Below are positions 48,290 to 58,908 of a stretch of DNA of 64,000 nucleotides, piece after piece. The stretch is from assembly GCA_049889815.1 (NCBI GenBank), contig JBMHCR010000007.1, positions 1-64,000 of the forward strand, written 5' to 3'. Each line of letters starts with the position of its first letter. The first letter of the stretch is position 1. The notes under the pieces are model-generated. The model was not told the DNA's origin, did no database searches, and was given only the letters and a program-made list of their open reading frames with translations. Origin of the DNA: JBPOFY01 sp049889815 (GTDB taxonomy: Bacteria > Verrucomicrobiota > Verrucomicrobiia > Opitutales > Coraliomargaritaceae). A program made the translations under genes and the position numbers.

Positions 48290-48366
48290 TTGGGAAAAGA
48301 TAACTAGGTCACCGAATCTAGCAATTCAACTATCACTTTTAACCTTTCAAAGCGACACAAACCTCA

Positions 48367-49695
48367 ATGGTATTTCATCAAATGATCTGGTTCTATCGGT
48401 TGCTCTACCTTCCGTGCTTACTCATCGCACTACCACACTACATTTTTAAAATGTGGCTTCGAGGCGGGTATGCAAAAAGTTTTCAGCACCGCTTTGGACG
48501 ATTTAGAAAATTGCCAGCACCAATCAAAGGAACACATCGCATATGGCTTCAGGCCGTCAGCGTTGGCGAAGTACTGGCGATTGGCCCGCTGATAAGTGAA
48601 CTATCTAAAATCCCCAATGTTGAGATCGTATTAACCACAACAACCAGCACGGGCTACGAAGAAGCTCGAAAACGATACGCCGATAAAGCACTAGCCATTG
48701 GCATATTCCCACTGGACTTCTGGCTTTTTTCTAAAGCGGCTTGGAGGCGCATACAGCCAACAGCCATTCTGATGACCGAAAGTGAGCTTTGGCCAGAGCA
48801 CCTCCACCAAGCTTCCAAAAGAAAAACCGCCGTCTTTCTAGTCAACGCTCGAATCTCCGAACGCAGCTTCAAGCGCTACCAAACAACCGCATTCGTGGCA
48901 CCCCGCTTACTGAAAAAATTCGATTTAATTTTCGCTGCCAGCAGGCTCGACCAGACGCGTCTTATTGAACTCGGTGCTCGCGCTGAGAAAATATTTATGC
49001 ATGGCAGTATCAAATTCGATGTTCCTGTGCCTCAAAAATTATCAACTGGTGAACATATCCTGTTGAGAAGTTCCTTAGGCTTTGAAAAGGAAACGGATCA
49101 ATCAAATCCTTTTGTCCTACTTGGATCCTCAACTTGGGCGGGCGAAGAAGCGGTTTTGATTCAGGCACAACAAAAACTCATCGACGATGGCATCGACTGC
49201 CGCCTGCTAATCGTTCCACGGCACGCCGAACGCGCCTCTGAGCTCGTCAAATTGATCGAAGCGACCGGCCTGGCATGGCATCAAAAATCGTCTAATAAAG
49301 CCATCTCTGCGCCCCTTAAGATTCACTTAGCGGACACCACTGGAGAGCTCGCACATTTGAGCCAAGCGGCTGACCTCGCATTCATTGGCAAGAGCTTGCC
49401 GCCACATAACCAAGGTCAAACACCGATTGAAGCCGCAGGACTCGGTATTCCAATCTTGATGGGTCCAGAAATGAGTAATTTCGAAGAAGTCAGTAAGTCA
49501 CTTGTAAAGGCTGGAGCGGCGATACAAGTCCACAATGCAGATGACTTGATTGCCGCAATTACTAGACTCGCCTCCGACTCTCATTTACGAGCTGAAATGG
49601 GTATAGCGGGAAGCGATTTGCATGCTAAAAGCCGCGGCAGTAGTCACAGAATTGCCAAGCGCATCGAGCGCTATCTAGACGCCTTCTCAAACTAA
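48367..49695 (+). CDS. kdtA: 3-deoxy-D-manno-octulosonic acid transferase
   Basis: The protein has 442 residues. It adds Kdo to lipid A. An N-terminal membrane segment (FYRLLYLPCLLIALP), then IWLQAVSVGEVLAIGPLI near 60, LTTTTSTGYEEA, ESELWPEH near 138 and the C-terminal GT-B part with NQGQTPIEAAGLGIPILMGPEMSNF near 350 are KdtA/WaaA signatures. It shows that the organism makes LPS. The Met at 48382 is an alternative start. Confidence 0.96.
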   Translation: MVFHQMIWFYRLLYLPCLLIALPHYIFKMWLRGGYAKSFQHRFGRFRKLPAPIKGTHRIWLQAVSVGEVLAIGPLISELSKIPNVEIVLTTTTSTGYEEARKRYADKALAIGIFPLDFWLFSKAAWRRIQPTAILMTESELWPEHLHQASKRKTAVFLVNARISERSFKRYQTTAFVAPRLLKKFDLIFAASRLDQTRLIELGARAEKIFMHGSIKFDVPVPQKLSTGEHILLRSSLGFEKETDQSNPFVLLGSSTWAGEEAVLIQAQQKLIDDGIDCRLLIVPRHAERASELVKLIEATGLAWHQKSSNKAISAPLKIHLADTTGELAHLSQAADLAFIGKSLPPHNQGQTPIEAAGLGIPILMGPEMSNFEEVSKSLVKAGAAIQVHNADDLIAAITRLASDSHLRAEMGIAGSDLHAKSRGSSHRIAKRIERYLDAFSN

Positions 49696-49904
49696 GAATC
49701 GACACCAAATTTCGGCCTAATTTACTCCATCGGCATGATGCTCTCATTTAGTCATGCAGGAGTGCTAACAAACGCTTTTTTAATAAGTATAGATAGGCCT
49801 CGCTTCCTGTCTGTCAGCGAGTCTTAGCCAAACCTGTAAAAACTGTCATTCTAAGGTAGTTTTTAGTGGAAAGAATACCCTAAACTGCGTATTTATTTAA
49901 GTTT

Positions 49905-52457
49905 ATGCCAGATCAAGATATTCCAGAAAATTCAGAGGATAACAAGGCCGTGAAAGCCCCTTCTTCAGACGCCTCAAAAGACGTGTATGATTCATCTAAG
50001 ATTCAGAAGCTAGAAGGTCTTGAAGGTGTGCGAAAACGCCCCGATATGTATATCGGCGATACCAACGAGCGAGGGCTCCACCACTGTGTATTTGAGATTG
50101 TAGATAATTCGATCGATGAGGCACTGGCAGGGCACTGTTCGCAGATCACCGTAAGTATCCATAATGACGGTTCCTGCTCCGTAGAGGATGATGGTCGGGG
50201 CATCCCGGTAGATATCCACCCTAAATACAAAATCCCAGCACTTGAGCTGGTGATGACCAATCTACACGCAGGGGGAAAGTTTGGCAAGGGAGCCTACCAG
50301 GTCTCTGGGGGTCTACACGGCGTTGGGGCTAAGTGCGTTAATGCAGTTTCCGAATGGTTTGAAGTCGAAGTTCGACGTGACGGAAAAGTGCACAAAATGG
50401 AATTCTCACGCGGTATTACTACCCAGAAAATGAAGATCATTGGTGAGACCAAGCGCAACGGCACACGCATTGCCTTCTCTCCAGATCCTCAGATTTTTAT
50501 GACAACGCGCGAGTTTAAATACGAACTACTCGCCAAGCGTCTTCGCGAACTCGCGTTTCTGAATCCGGGCATAAAAATCGTTTTTGTCGATGAACGTATC
50601 AACAAAACCGAGACCTTTATTTTCAAAGACGGTATCGCTGAATACGTAAGCTTCTTGAATGAGAATAAAAACGTCATTCACGAGAACCCGATCAGCTTCC
50701 ATGGTGAGGCCCCCACCCCAAATCCCGACTTGGATGCAAACATCGTTGTCGACATCGCGTTGCAATACAACGACAGCTACAGCGACCAAATTTACGCCTA
50801 TGCAAACTCGATTCACAATTTTGAGGGTGGCACTCACCTCACTGGTTTCCGCACAGCGCTCACACGTGTTGTCAACAACTACGCGAAGCAGAACAATCTA
50901 CTAAAAGATAAAGATCCAAACTTGAGCGGTGACGACACCCGGGAGGGTTTGACTGCGGTTGTTTCGGTCAAAGTTCCAGAACCACGGTTCGAAGGGCAAA
51001 CGAAGACGAAACTTTCCAATGGTGAGGTTGATGGAATCGTCCAAAAGATCACCGGAGAGGAACTGAAGTTCTACTTCGAAACAAATCCACAGGTTGCTAA
51101 ATCTCTGATTGAAAAATGCTTACACGCAGCACGTGCTCGCGAAGCGGCTCGTAAAGCTCGTGAGACAGTTCGCAAGGGAGCACTCTCGGGAGGCGGACTA
51201 CCTGGCAAGTTGGCGGACTGTTCATCAAAAGACCCCGCAGTTTCCGAACTGTATATTGTCGAGGGAGATTCTGCAGGTGGTTCAGCGAAGCAAGGTCGTG
51301 ACCGTGCTACTCAGGCGATCCTTCCGATTCGCGGTAAACTGCTTAACGTAGAGAAGGCGCGTCTCGACAAAGTGCTCAATAACAACGAAATTCGCAGTCT
51401 CATCACTGCCCTTGGAACCGGCATTGGCGATCACGAGGGTGACGGTGCTTTCGATGCATCCAAAGCTCGCTACCACAAGGTCATTTTGATGACCGATGCG
51501 GATGTCGATGGAGCACACATCTGCACCCTACTTTTGACGTTTATCTTCCGTCAAATGAAGGGGCTAATCGAAGCGGGTTACGTCTACATTGCGCAGCCAC
51601 CGCTGTATAAAATTAAGCGGAAGCGCCGTGAGCAATACATCGACAACGACGCGCAACTAAATCGTATCCTTCTTGAACTCGGAACCGAGGACGTGGATTT
51701 GGTTCGTCTCCGCGATCACAAGGATCTTGAGGGTGCGACAATAGACAAGATTGTCGAGATTCTCTCACGCCTAGAGATGGTCGGACGCGGCGTCACTCGC
51801 TATGGGTGCGACTTTGCCGAGTATCTTGACCAGCATGAAAGCGACACGCAATTACTGCCTCGATACCTTGTTCGAATTCGAACTGGAAACGACGAAAGTT
51901 TCCGCTTCCTCAAGGACGACGACGCGCGAGCAGATTTCCACAAGGAATTCGATCTTAGTGGCGTAGACTTTGAAGACAGTTTACAGCGCGAGGTCGAAAC
52001 GAAAGATGGTCAACGCGTGCAACAACGCATTTCCCTGCATGAAATCTTCGAATCCACCGAGATGTCAAAGCTACTACGCGAACTCGATGCTACCGGCATG
52101 GACGTTAAACAGTTCTCCAAATCTGAGGAAGCACGCTACCATTTGATCGAGAACAAGGGTGATGCCAAAAAAGAGAACATTGTTCCGCTCCACTCAATCA
52201 TCGAGTTGGTTGAAAACATTCGCACAATCGGACGCCGCGGATTGAGCATCCAACGATACAAGGGGCTGGGTGAAATGAATCCAAAACAGCTCTACGAGAC
52301 CACAATGGATCCTAAAACGCGCAACCTGCTAAAGGTCAATATTGCCGACGCGGCTGTTGCAGATGGTATTTTCTCGATGCTAATGGGTGAAGATGTCCCA
52401 AGCCGCCGCGCCTTCATCGAGGATAACGCGCTAAACGTTTCTAACTTGGACGTCTAG
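49905..52457 (+). CDS. gyrB: DNA gyrase subunit B
   Basis: The protein has 850 residues: an acidic N-terminal extension of about 30, then the GHKL ATPase with EIVDNSIDEALAG near 70, DDGRGIPVD, and GGLHGVGAKCVNAVS near 135. The TOPRIM domain starts at EGDSAGGSAKQGRDR near 450 and has TDADVDGAHI near 530. QRYKGLGEMNP near 785 is the gyrase C-terminal signature. It is followed 31 bases later by gyrA; the two form one operon. Confidence 0.97.
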   Translation: MPDQDIPENSEDNKAVKAPSSDASKDVYDSSKIQKLEGLEGVRKRPDMYIGDTNERGLHHCVFEIVDNSIDEALAGHCSQITVSIHNDGSCSVEDDGRGIPVDIHPKYKIPALELVMTNLHAGGKFGKGAYQVSGGLHGVGAKCVNAVSEWFEVEVRRDGKVHKMEFSRGITTQKMKIIGETKRNGTRIAFSPDPQIFMTTREFKYELLAKRLRELAFLNPGIKIVFVDERINKTETFIFKDGIAEYVSFLNENKNVIHENPISFHGEAPTPNPDLDANIVVDIALQYNDSYSDQIYAYANSIHNFEGGTHLTGFRTALTRVVNNYAKQNNLLKDKDPNLSGDDTREGLTAVVSVKVPEPRFEGQTKTKLSNGEVDGIVQKITGEELKFYFETNPQVAKSLIEKCLHAARAREAARKARETVRKGALSGGGLPGKLADCSSKDPAVSELYIVEGDSAGGSAKQGRDRATQAILPIRGKLLNVEKARLDKVLNNNEIRSLITALGTGIGDHEGDGAFDASKARYHKVILMTDADVDGAHICTLLLTFIFRQMKGLIEAGYVYIAQPPLYKIKRKRREQYIDNDAQLNRILLELGTEDVDLVRLRDHKDLEGATIDKIVEILSRLEMVGRGVTRYGCDFAEYLDQHESDTQLLPRYLVRIRTGNDESFRFLKDDDARADFHKEFDLSGVDFEDSLQREVETKDGQRVQQRISLHEIFESTEMSKLLRELDATGMDVKQFSKSEEARYHLIENKGDAKKENIVPLHSIIELVENIRTIGRRGLSIQRYKGLGEMNPKQLYETTMDPKTRNLLKVNIADAAVADGIFSMLMGEDVPSRRAFIEDNALNVSNLDV

Positions 52458-52488
52458 TTCTAGCAATACAGTTTCAACTTTTTAAGCA

Positions 52489-54996
52489 ATGTCTGAAGAA
52501 CTCCCACCAGAAATTCCAGAAAACAATAATCCTGCCTCAGTGACATCGATCACCGACATCATGCAGACGGCATACATCGATTACTCGATGTCTGTTATCA
52601 TTTCCCGTGCCTTACCCGATGCTCGTGACGGCTTCAAACCCGTTCAACGCCGTATTCTTTACGCAATGCTACGCGAAGGCCTGCTCCACAACCGTAACTT
52701 TGATAAGTGTGCGGGGGTTGTTGGGGAAGTGCTAAAGAACTACCACCCTCACGGTGATGGTTCGGTTTACGATACACTTGTGCGCCTTGCGCAGGACTGG
52801 GTAATGCGCTATCCACTGATCATTCCGCAGGGTAACTTTGGTTCCATCGATGGCGACCCACCAGCAGCGTATCGTTATACCGAGTGTAAGCTTGAATCAA
52901 TCGCCGAAGAAATGCTCAAGAGCATCGATGAAGATACCGTCGACTTCGTGCCTAACTACAAAGAGAGCACCACCGAGCCATCTGTCCTCCCAGCTAATTT
53001 GCCGAATCTTTTGATGAACGGTTCTACTGGTATCGCGGTCGGAATGACCACCAATATCCCGCCACACAATCTCGGCGAGATCATCGATGCAACGTGCGCG
53101 ATCATTGATAATCCGAACATCGATATGGATGATCTAATCAGGATCATCCCAGGTCCGGATTTTCCAGGTGGAGGCTTTGTGCATGGCACAGCCGGCATTC
53201 AGAGTTACCTCCGCACTGGTCGCGGCATCGTTCGCACTCGTGGTATCGCCGAGATCGTTGACTCCAAGAGCGGCAAAGAAGAGATCATCATCTCCGCGAT
53301 TCCCTACAATGTTAACCGAGCGTCACTTGTAATGCGGATCGCCGAGCTCATTCAGACTAAGGCAATCGACGGCATCGCTGATCTGCGCGACGAGTCTACT
53401 GAAACGACACGTATCGTCATCGAGCTTAAGCGTGGCGCAATCCCGCGCGTGATTATCAACCAACTCTACAAGAGCACTCCTCTCGAAAGCTCTTTCGGCG
53501 TCATTCTCCTCGCGCTCGACAACCGTCGTCCGAAGCAGATGAACATCAAAGAGATGATCAACTGTTATATCGATCACCGCCGTGAAGTGGTATATCGACG
53601 TACCCAATTCCAGCTTCGCAAAGCTGAGGCGCGCGCACACATCCTCGAGGGCTTCAAGATCGCACTCGATAATCTCGATGACTTCGTGAAGATTATCCGC
53701 GCTTCCAAAAACCGCGAAGAAGCGAAAATCAACTTGATGGCGAAATACCCGCTCTCTGAGATTCAGACCAATGCGATTCTTGAACTCCGACTGTATCAAC
53801 TCACCGGTCTCGAGCGCGACAAGATCGAGGAAGAATACCTCGCACTCATGGCGCTGATCGAAGAGCTACGCACAATTCTCAACAACGAGAACCGCTTACT
53901 CGAAGTTATTAAGGACGAACTAGGCGAAATGAAGGCCAAATATGGCAACCCACGCCGCTCGAAGATCCTGCAAATCGATGGTGATCTCAGTATGGAAGAC
54001 ATCATTCCAAACGAAGGTTGCATGATCACAGTCACTCACAAGGGCTTCATGAAACGCACTTCCCTTGATGAATATCGTTCGCAGAAACGAGGCGGCAAAG
54101 GCGTGATTGGCTCTGGCCAATACGAAGACGACTTCGTCGAGCACCTATTCACCGCGAGCACGCACGACTACATTATGTTCTTCATGAGCAACGGGCGCGT
54201 CTACGTTGAAAAGGTCTATAATATTCCAGAAGGTAGCCGTACCGCCAAGGGTCGCGCGATTGCCAATATTATCGAGTTACAGAAAGACGAAAAGATCGCA
54301 GCAATGATATGCGTGAAAGATTTCAATGAGTCCGAGCAACGTATCGTTCTTGCGACTGAGAAAGGCGTCACTAAAAAGACCTTACTCTCTGACTATCGAA
54401 ACCACCGTCGCGGCGGCTTGATCGGTATTAACATCGACGAAGGCGACAATCTCGTCGGTGCGCGTCTCACGGATGGCGATGATGATATCCTGCTCGTAAC
54501 CAGCAATGCACAATCGATTCGGTTCAATGAATCCGATCTACGTGATCAAGGACGTGCAACACGCGGTGTTCGTGGCATTAAACTCAAGAGCAAAGACGAT
54601 AAAGTGGTTGCTATCGAGATTGTAAACAATGAAGAGAAGCTGCTCATCGCGGGCGCAAATGGTCTAGGTAAACGCACTGACTTCAGCGACTACCGTGTTC
54701 AATCACGCGGCGGTTCGGGCATCATCGCGATCAAGTCTAACGAAGTAGTCGGTGCACTCAGCGTTACCGACGAAGATGAGATCATGATGTTCACCCTAAA
54801 GGGACAAGCAGTCCGCAGCCCAATCAAGGATGTCCGCATAACTGGTCGTGCCGCAAGCGGGGTGAAACTCGTCAATCTGGCTGACAAAGACAGCCTCATT
54901 GGCATTAGTAAAGTGATCGCTTCTGAAGAAGACCAAGCAGGCGACGGCGAAGAATCCGTGGAGGGAGCGGGAACATCTGAAGCAAGCGAAGAATAA
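52489..54996 (+). CDS. gyrA: DNA gyrase subunit A
   Basis: The protein has 835 residues. The catalytic tyrosine is Y130 in AAYRYTE. The quinolone-region residues are readable (YHPHGDGSVYDTLVRLAQ). The GyrA box that wraps DNA reads QKRGGKG at 532-538, so this is gyrase rather than ParC; beta-pinwheel blades follow. The acidic C-terminal tail is E/G-rich. Terminator just downstream. Confidence 0.97.
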   Translation: MSEELPPEIPENNNPASVTSITDIMQTAYIDYSMSVIISRALPDARDGFKPVQRRILYAMLREGLLHNRNFDKCAGVVGEVLKNYHPHGDGSVYDTLVRLAQDWVMRYPLIIPQGNFGSIDGDPPAAYRYTECKLESIAEEMLKSIDEDTVDFVPNYKESTTEPSVLPANLPNLLMNGSTGIAVGMTTNIPPHNLGEIIDATCAIIDNPNIDMDDLIRIIPGPDFPGGGFVHGTAGIQSYLRTGRGIVRTRGIAEIVDSKSGKEEIIISAIPYNVNRASLVMRIAELIQTKAIDGIADLRDESTETTRIVIELKRGAIPRVIINQLYKSTPLESSFGVILLALDNRRPKQMNIKEMINCYIDHRREVVYRRTQFQLRKAEARAHILEGFKIALDNLDDFVKIIRASKNREEAKINLMAKYPLSEIQTNAILELRLYQLTGLERDKIEEEYLALMALIEELRTILNNENRLLEVIKDELGEMKAKYGNPRRSKILQIDGDLSMEDIIPNEGCMITVTHKGFMKRTSLDEYRSQKRGGKGVIGSGQYEDDFVEHLFTASTHDYIMFFMSNGRVYVEKVYNIPEGSRTAKGRAIANIIELQKDEKIAAMICVKDFNESEQRIVLATEKGVTKKTLLSDYRNHRRGGLIGINIDEGDNLVGARLTDGDDDILLVTSNAQSIRFNESDLRDQGRATRGVRGIKLKSKDDKVVAIEIVNNEEKLLIAGANGLGKRTDFSDYRVQSRGGSGIIAIKSNEVVGALSVTDEDEIMMFTLKGQAVRSPIKDVRITGRAASGVKLVNLADKDSLIGISKVIASEEDQAGDGEESVEGAGTSEASEE

Positions 54997-55021
54997 TTCA
55001 CTTGATCTACTTACGACAAAG

Positions 55022-55050
55022 GTCGCTCCCTTATCGGGGCGACTTTTTTT
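55022..55050 (+). terminator. Terminator of gyrBA
   Basis: GTCGCTCCC pairs with GGGGCGAC across a short loop, followed by seven T. It starts 26 bases after the gyrA stop. Confidence 0.88.
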
Positions 55051-55360
55051 GTGAACAACAAAAGACGTCCATTTTTAACTTTTAACTGAACAGCAGCAAT
55101 TGAAAAGCTCGATCACTATCGCAGGGCTATCGCTCTATGTGAAACCTAACTTCGCTACTTAAATGGGCGGACTGTAACGAGCCCATAAAAATGTTGATTC
55201 TCAGCAAAACGAACAATGAAAACAAACGGCCGCATGCGAGTGGTGCGCGCACAAGGGTTCCCAAAATGGAACATTCTCCGTTTTAAACCATTGAATTCAC
55301 CAGATTCAGACGGAGAAACGCGACCCCAGGATCATAATAACCCAGAGCAGTTGGTGAGAA
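55051..55360. other. Intergenic region between gyrA terminator and topB
   Basis: No gene is visible in these 310 bases. An 8-base inverted repeat TTCTCCGT/ACGGAGAA around 55274-55317 encloses about 28 bases; without a T run its role is unclear. Nothing else can be supported. Confidence 0.45.
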
Positions 55361-57697
55361 TCACGAAAAGTCGAACTTAACCTCTTGGCCGACTAGCTTG
55401 AGTTTCGCATCAAACTCATTGCCCGCCTTCGACCTAAAACCAGACAGTTGTTCAGATATCCCATTAGTGAGCACTTGTTTGGCAATGGCTTCTGGAATTT
55501 CCCTTTGTGCCATCATTTTCCAAATTACAAATTTGCAACCATTGCGCCAATTGGAACAACCCCAAGCTTTCTTACTTTCAACAACATCGCCGCCACAAAC
55601 AGGACAAACGCCGAGCGCAATGCGGTCTGAGGTGCTTTTTTCGACTTCAGCGGCCTCATGACTCAGCTTTCCCTTTTTATTTAGGTGAATGGTCCCGAAA
55701 ATTTTCGAGCCCTTAGCCTGTAATGGATGCGGCGTAAGACTCTTCTTGTGAGTCAGAATTTCTCTGGCGAGTTCCAGTTCAATCTGCAGCCCGTAATATT
55801 CGCGCGGGAACACAAACTTACAACCATCACGCCACGCAGAACAACCATATGCCTGCTTGCCGCGGAGCACGGGACAATTGCAGATTGGACACGGTCCAAG
55901 ATTCGTAATATCAATGGTCTTGCCTGACGTGCACTGCAGAATCTCTTTCGTATACTGAGCGACTTCGGAGATGAACTGAGTTGGTTCATACGCTCCTCGT
56001 TCGATCTGTTTCAGGCGAAATTCCCAGTCACCTGTAAGTTCAGGCGATTTAAGACGCTCATCTCTAATCAAAGATATGAGCGCCCTGCCCGATTCAGTGC
56101 TAACCAGACTCTTACCCTTGCGCTCAACATATTGACGTTGAATCAACACTTCGATGATCGATGCCCTAGTCGCCGGCGTGCCAACACCTTTATCTTTCAA
56201 TGCATCTTTCAGATCTTCATCGTCTACAATCCTACCGGCAGTCTCCATCAATTGCAGCAGGCTAGCTTCATTAAAACGCTTAGGTGCGGATGTCTTGCAT
56301 TGCGAAAGCCCTGGTTCGTGGGTATGGCACTCACCCTCTTTAAATTTCGGGAGCTCCTGTGCGGCTTCGTCGTCAGCTCTTTTTTTTGGCGCCTCATCCG
56401 TATTCGCTATTGGATACAATGCACGCCAACCAGCTTCGATTAGGACTTTACCACGGGCTCGAAAGGATTCACCTGCTGAGTCGGCATCAACAACGGTAAC
56501 ATCTTTTAAACATGGCGGATAAAATACGGCTATAAGGCGCGTAACGACAGCATCATATAGCTTTGCTTCATCACCGACTAAATTCTTCGCAATAATATCA
56601 GTGGGAATGATCGCGTGGTGATCGGTTACCTTCTTATCATCAATGATTCGCTTGGTAAACGTGAGCGCCAAAGTGTTAATTGACTGAAGCTCCACGGGCT
56701 TGATAGTGCGTAGCGCTTCGAGTAGTGCAGGAATTGAGTCCTGTATTTCGCTGCTTAAATAGCGGCTATCTGTTCGTGGATATGTGAGGTGCTTTGATTC
56801 GTAAAGATTTTGCGCAAGCCTAAGTGTTTGATCCGCCGTGAATCCGTAGCGCATATTCATATCCTGCTGCAATGAGGTTAAGTCGTACAACTGTGGAGGA
56901 TTGGATTTTTCGCTCTTTCGGGAAACAGATTGAATGAACAGATTCTCCCCAAAGATTCTCTCGATGGTTGCCTCGGCCTTGGCTTTCTCCTTAAATTTCC
57001 CTGCGGTGTATTTGAACTTAGCACCCTTTGCGAACGTGTATACTTCCCAGAAATCCTTGGCCTCAAAATACTGAATCTCCAGATCACGACTGACGATCAT
57101 CGCCAGAATCGGTGTCTGCACACGCCCGAGGCTTAACAGTAAGTTTCGTTGACCATATTCAACTGTAAAAAATCGCGTAGCATTTAGCCCGACAATCCAG
57201 TCCGCTTCACTGCGACACTTTGCGGCATGGTAAAGATTATCGAATTCGCTGCTCGGTTTAAGTTCGGCAAAGCCCTTCGTGATTGCCGCATTCGTTAGTG
57301 AACTGATCCAAAGGCGCTTCCAGTTCTTATCTTCGCATTTTGCCCAAGTAAGGATATAACGAAAAATCAACTCTCCTTCTCGACCGGCATCCGTAGCACA
57401 CACAAGATCATCCGCATCCTGAAATAATCGCTTAATCGTATTAAGCTGCTCAATCACCAAACCGTCTTTGCGAGTCCGCAACTTGAATTCATCCGGTATG
57501 ATCGGAAGGTCCTTAAGTCGCCAAGTCTTCCACTGTGGCTTGTAGTCTTCCGGTTCTTGTAACTCGACCATGTGCCCGAACGCCCATGTCACTGCCCATT
57601 CATCGTTCTTGTAAAAACCCTTACCTTGTGTCGTTGCACCCAAAAACTTGGCAATATCGCGAGCGACAGACGGTTTCTCTGCAAGGACGACTCTCAT
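55361..57697 (-). CDS. topB: DNA topoisomerase III-like type IA topoisomerase
   Basis: The protein has 778 residues. The TOPRIM start RVVLAEKPSVARDIA and the acid motif ATDAGREGELIFRY near 105 precede the active-site tyrosine in HLTYPRTDSRYL near 310, and KGVGTPATRASIIE near 480 follows. The C terminus carries two CxxC-type repeats (CPICNCPVLRGKQAYGCS and CPVCGGDVVESKKAWGCS) of the topoisomerase C-terminal family. It decatenates and relaxes negatively supercoiled DNA. ATG at 57697 is used rather than GTG at 57706. Confidence 0.93.
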   Translation of the reverse strand: MRVVLAEKPSVARDIAKFLGATTQGKGFYKNDEWAVTWAFGHMVELQEPEDYKPQWKTWRLKDLPIIPDEFKLRTRKDGLVIEQLNTIKRLFQDADDLVCATDAGREGELIFRYILTWAKCEDKNWKRLWISSLTNAAITKGFAELKPSSEFDNLYHAAKCRSEADWIVGLNATRFFTVEYGQRNLLLSLGRVQTPILAMIVSRDLEIQYFEAKDFWEVYTFAKGAKFKYTAGKFKEKAKAEATIERIFGENLFIQSVSRKSEKSNPPQLYDLTSLQQDMNMRYGFTADQTLRLAQNLYESKHLTYPRTDSRYLSSEIQDSIPALLEALRTIKPVELQSINTLALTFTKRIIDDKKVTDHHAIIPTDIIAKNLVGDEAKLYDAVVTRLIAVFYPPCLKDVTVVDADSAGESFRARGKVLIEAGWRALYPIANTDEAPKKRADDEAAQELPKFKEGECHTHEPGLSQCKTSAPKRFNEASLLQLMETAGRIVDDEDLKDALKDKGVGTPATRASIIEVLIQRQYVERKGKSLVSTESGRALISLIRDERLKSPELTGDWEFRLKQIERGAYEPTQFISEVAQYTKEILQCTSGKTIDITNLGPCPICNCPVLRGKQAYGCSAWRDGCKFVFPREYYGLQIELELAREILTHKKSLTPHPLQAKGSKIFGTIHLNKKGKLSHEAAEVEKSTSDRIALGVCPVCGGDVVESKKAWGCSNWRNGCKFVIWKMMAQREIPEAIAKQVLTNGISEQLSGFRSKAGNEFDAKLKLVGQEVKFDFS

Positions 57698-57731
57698 AAA
57701 CGACACTCGGGACCCTGCGTCGCTTCAAACT

Positions 57732-58436
57732 TCAAGCATACACGATACGTGCGCACTGATCACAAAAACGCGGCTCGCCTGCAACAGAGGCAATCTTAGA
57801 AACTTCATTAGATACACGAAGATGACATCCGCCGCATTTTTGCGCTTCAATCGGAGCGACATAGGGAGCTCGTTTAGTCAGCTTACGCACTCGATCATAG
57901 TGCTCTAGATACAGCTTGTCGACCTGGCCACGGGCCTCGTTGAGTGCAGCTTCTGCGTCGCTAACCATTCCCTTGAGATTCGCCTCACGCTCCCCAAGTG
58001 CACCAATCTCCCTCCTCTTAATCTGGATACCTGCTTCAATTTTAGCTTTCTCTGCCTTAAAGCTTTCCCGCTCGATATCGATCTCCAGCATAAGCTCGAT
58101 CTCTTTCTCCTCAAGCTCGCCAATTTCTGCCTCAGTCTGCTCAATTTGATGCGTCATCGCTTTGTATTCATCGTTCTTTTTAACTTCCAGTTGCTGTGTC
58201 CGGAAACGTGCTACCGCACCTTCTTTGGACTTTACCTCTGTAGCGAGCTCATGACGCTGAACTTCTTTCTCTTTAAGGCTATGACTCGCACCCTCAATAT
58301 TTCCCTCTTCCTCCATGATTAAGTGCTCAATCGCTGTCCGCTCCTGCGGTATCCGAGCGAGCTCCTGCTCTAACTTTAGAAGCGAAATATCGCGGTCTTG
58401 AACAATTAAAAGCTTTTCGATTTGCGGGTCGGACAT
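57732..58436 (-). CDS. CT398-like coiled-coil protein with C4 zinc ribbon
   Basis: The protein has 234 residues: a long antiparallel coiled coil (about 5-180, with QQLEVKKNDEYKAMTHQIEQTE in the hairpin) and a C-terminal zinc ribbon, CGGCHLRV...FCDQC. This is the DUF164/CT398 family; the chlamydial member binds sigma-54 and type III secretion parts. Function here unknown. Head of its strand, 35 bases before topB. Confidence 0.9.
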   Translation of the reverse strand: MSDPQIEKLLIVQDRDISLLKLEQELARIPQERTAIEHLIMEEEGNIEGASHSLKEKEVQRHELATEVKSKEGAVARFRTQQLEVKKNDEYKAMTHQIEQTEAEIGELEEKEIELMLEIDIERESFKAEKAKIEAGIQIKRREIGALGEREANLKGMVSDAEAALNEARGQVDKLYLEHYDRVRKLTKRAPYVAPIEAQKCGGCHLRVSNEVSKIASVAGEPRFCDQCARIVYA

Positions 58437-58498
58437 AGTTTAGCGTAATCACTCATCACTCAAAACCCACTTCTGGGTAGCGCAACCAAAAAGACACC

Positions 58499-58858
58499 AT
58501 GTGCAACACTTCCCTGCAGGATCAGATCGACGATGCTACCCTTGACTTCACACTGGGTGAAAGTGCCGCCGCCATAGAGAAACTTACTGCTCTGGTGAAA
58601 TCTCACCCGCAATCTTTTGAAGCCTGGCATGCGCTGACTGAAGTATATTTTTCAGAAGCGGACTATAAGCGAGCACTGGAGGCCGGAGAAGCAGCCCATG
58701 TGCTCAAACCAGACGATATTCATATAAACACTAGCCTGTCCCGGATCTGGATGGAACGTGGAGATAAGCCGAAAGCAGAACACTTCGGAGCGCAGGCTCG
58801 CATGTTAGGGTGGAAAGACGAATTGAGGTCTCCACCTGAAAAAGGCAATATTTCCTAG
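58499..58858 (+). CDS. Small tetratricopeptide protein
   Basis: The protein has 119 residues with two or three TPR units (AIEKLTALVKSHPQSFEAWHALTEVYF, AGEAAHVLKPDDIHINTSLSRIW). No signal peptide. It lies 50 bases before accA and is probably co-transcribed. Function unknown. Confidence 0.75.
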   Translation: MCNTSLQDQIDDATLDFTLGESAAAIEKLTALVKSHPQSFEAWHALTEVYFSEADYKRALEAGEAAHVLKPDDIHINTSLSRIWMERGDKPKAEHFGAQARMLGWKDELRSPPEKGNIS

Positions 58859-58908
58859 CAATCCATGGCATTGACAGGCGTGGGCGCCCAGCACTTAATC
58901 TTAAGTTC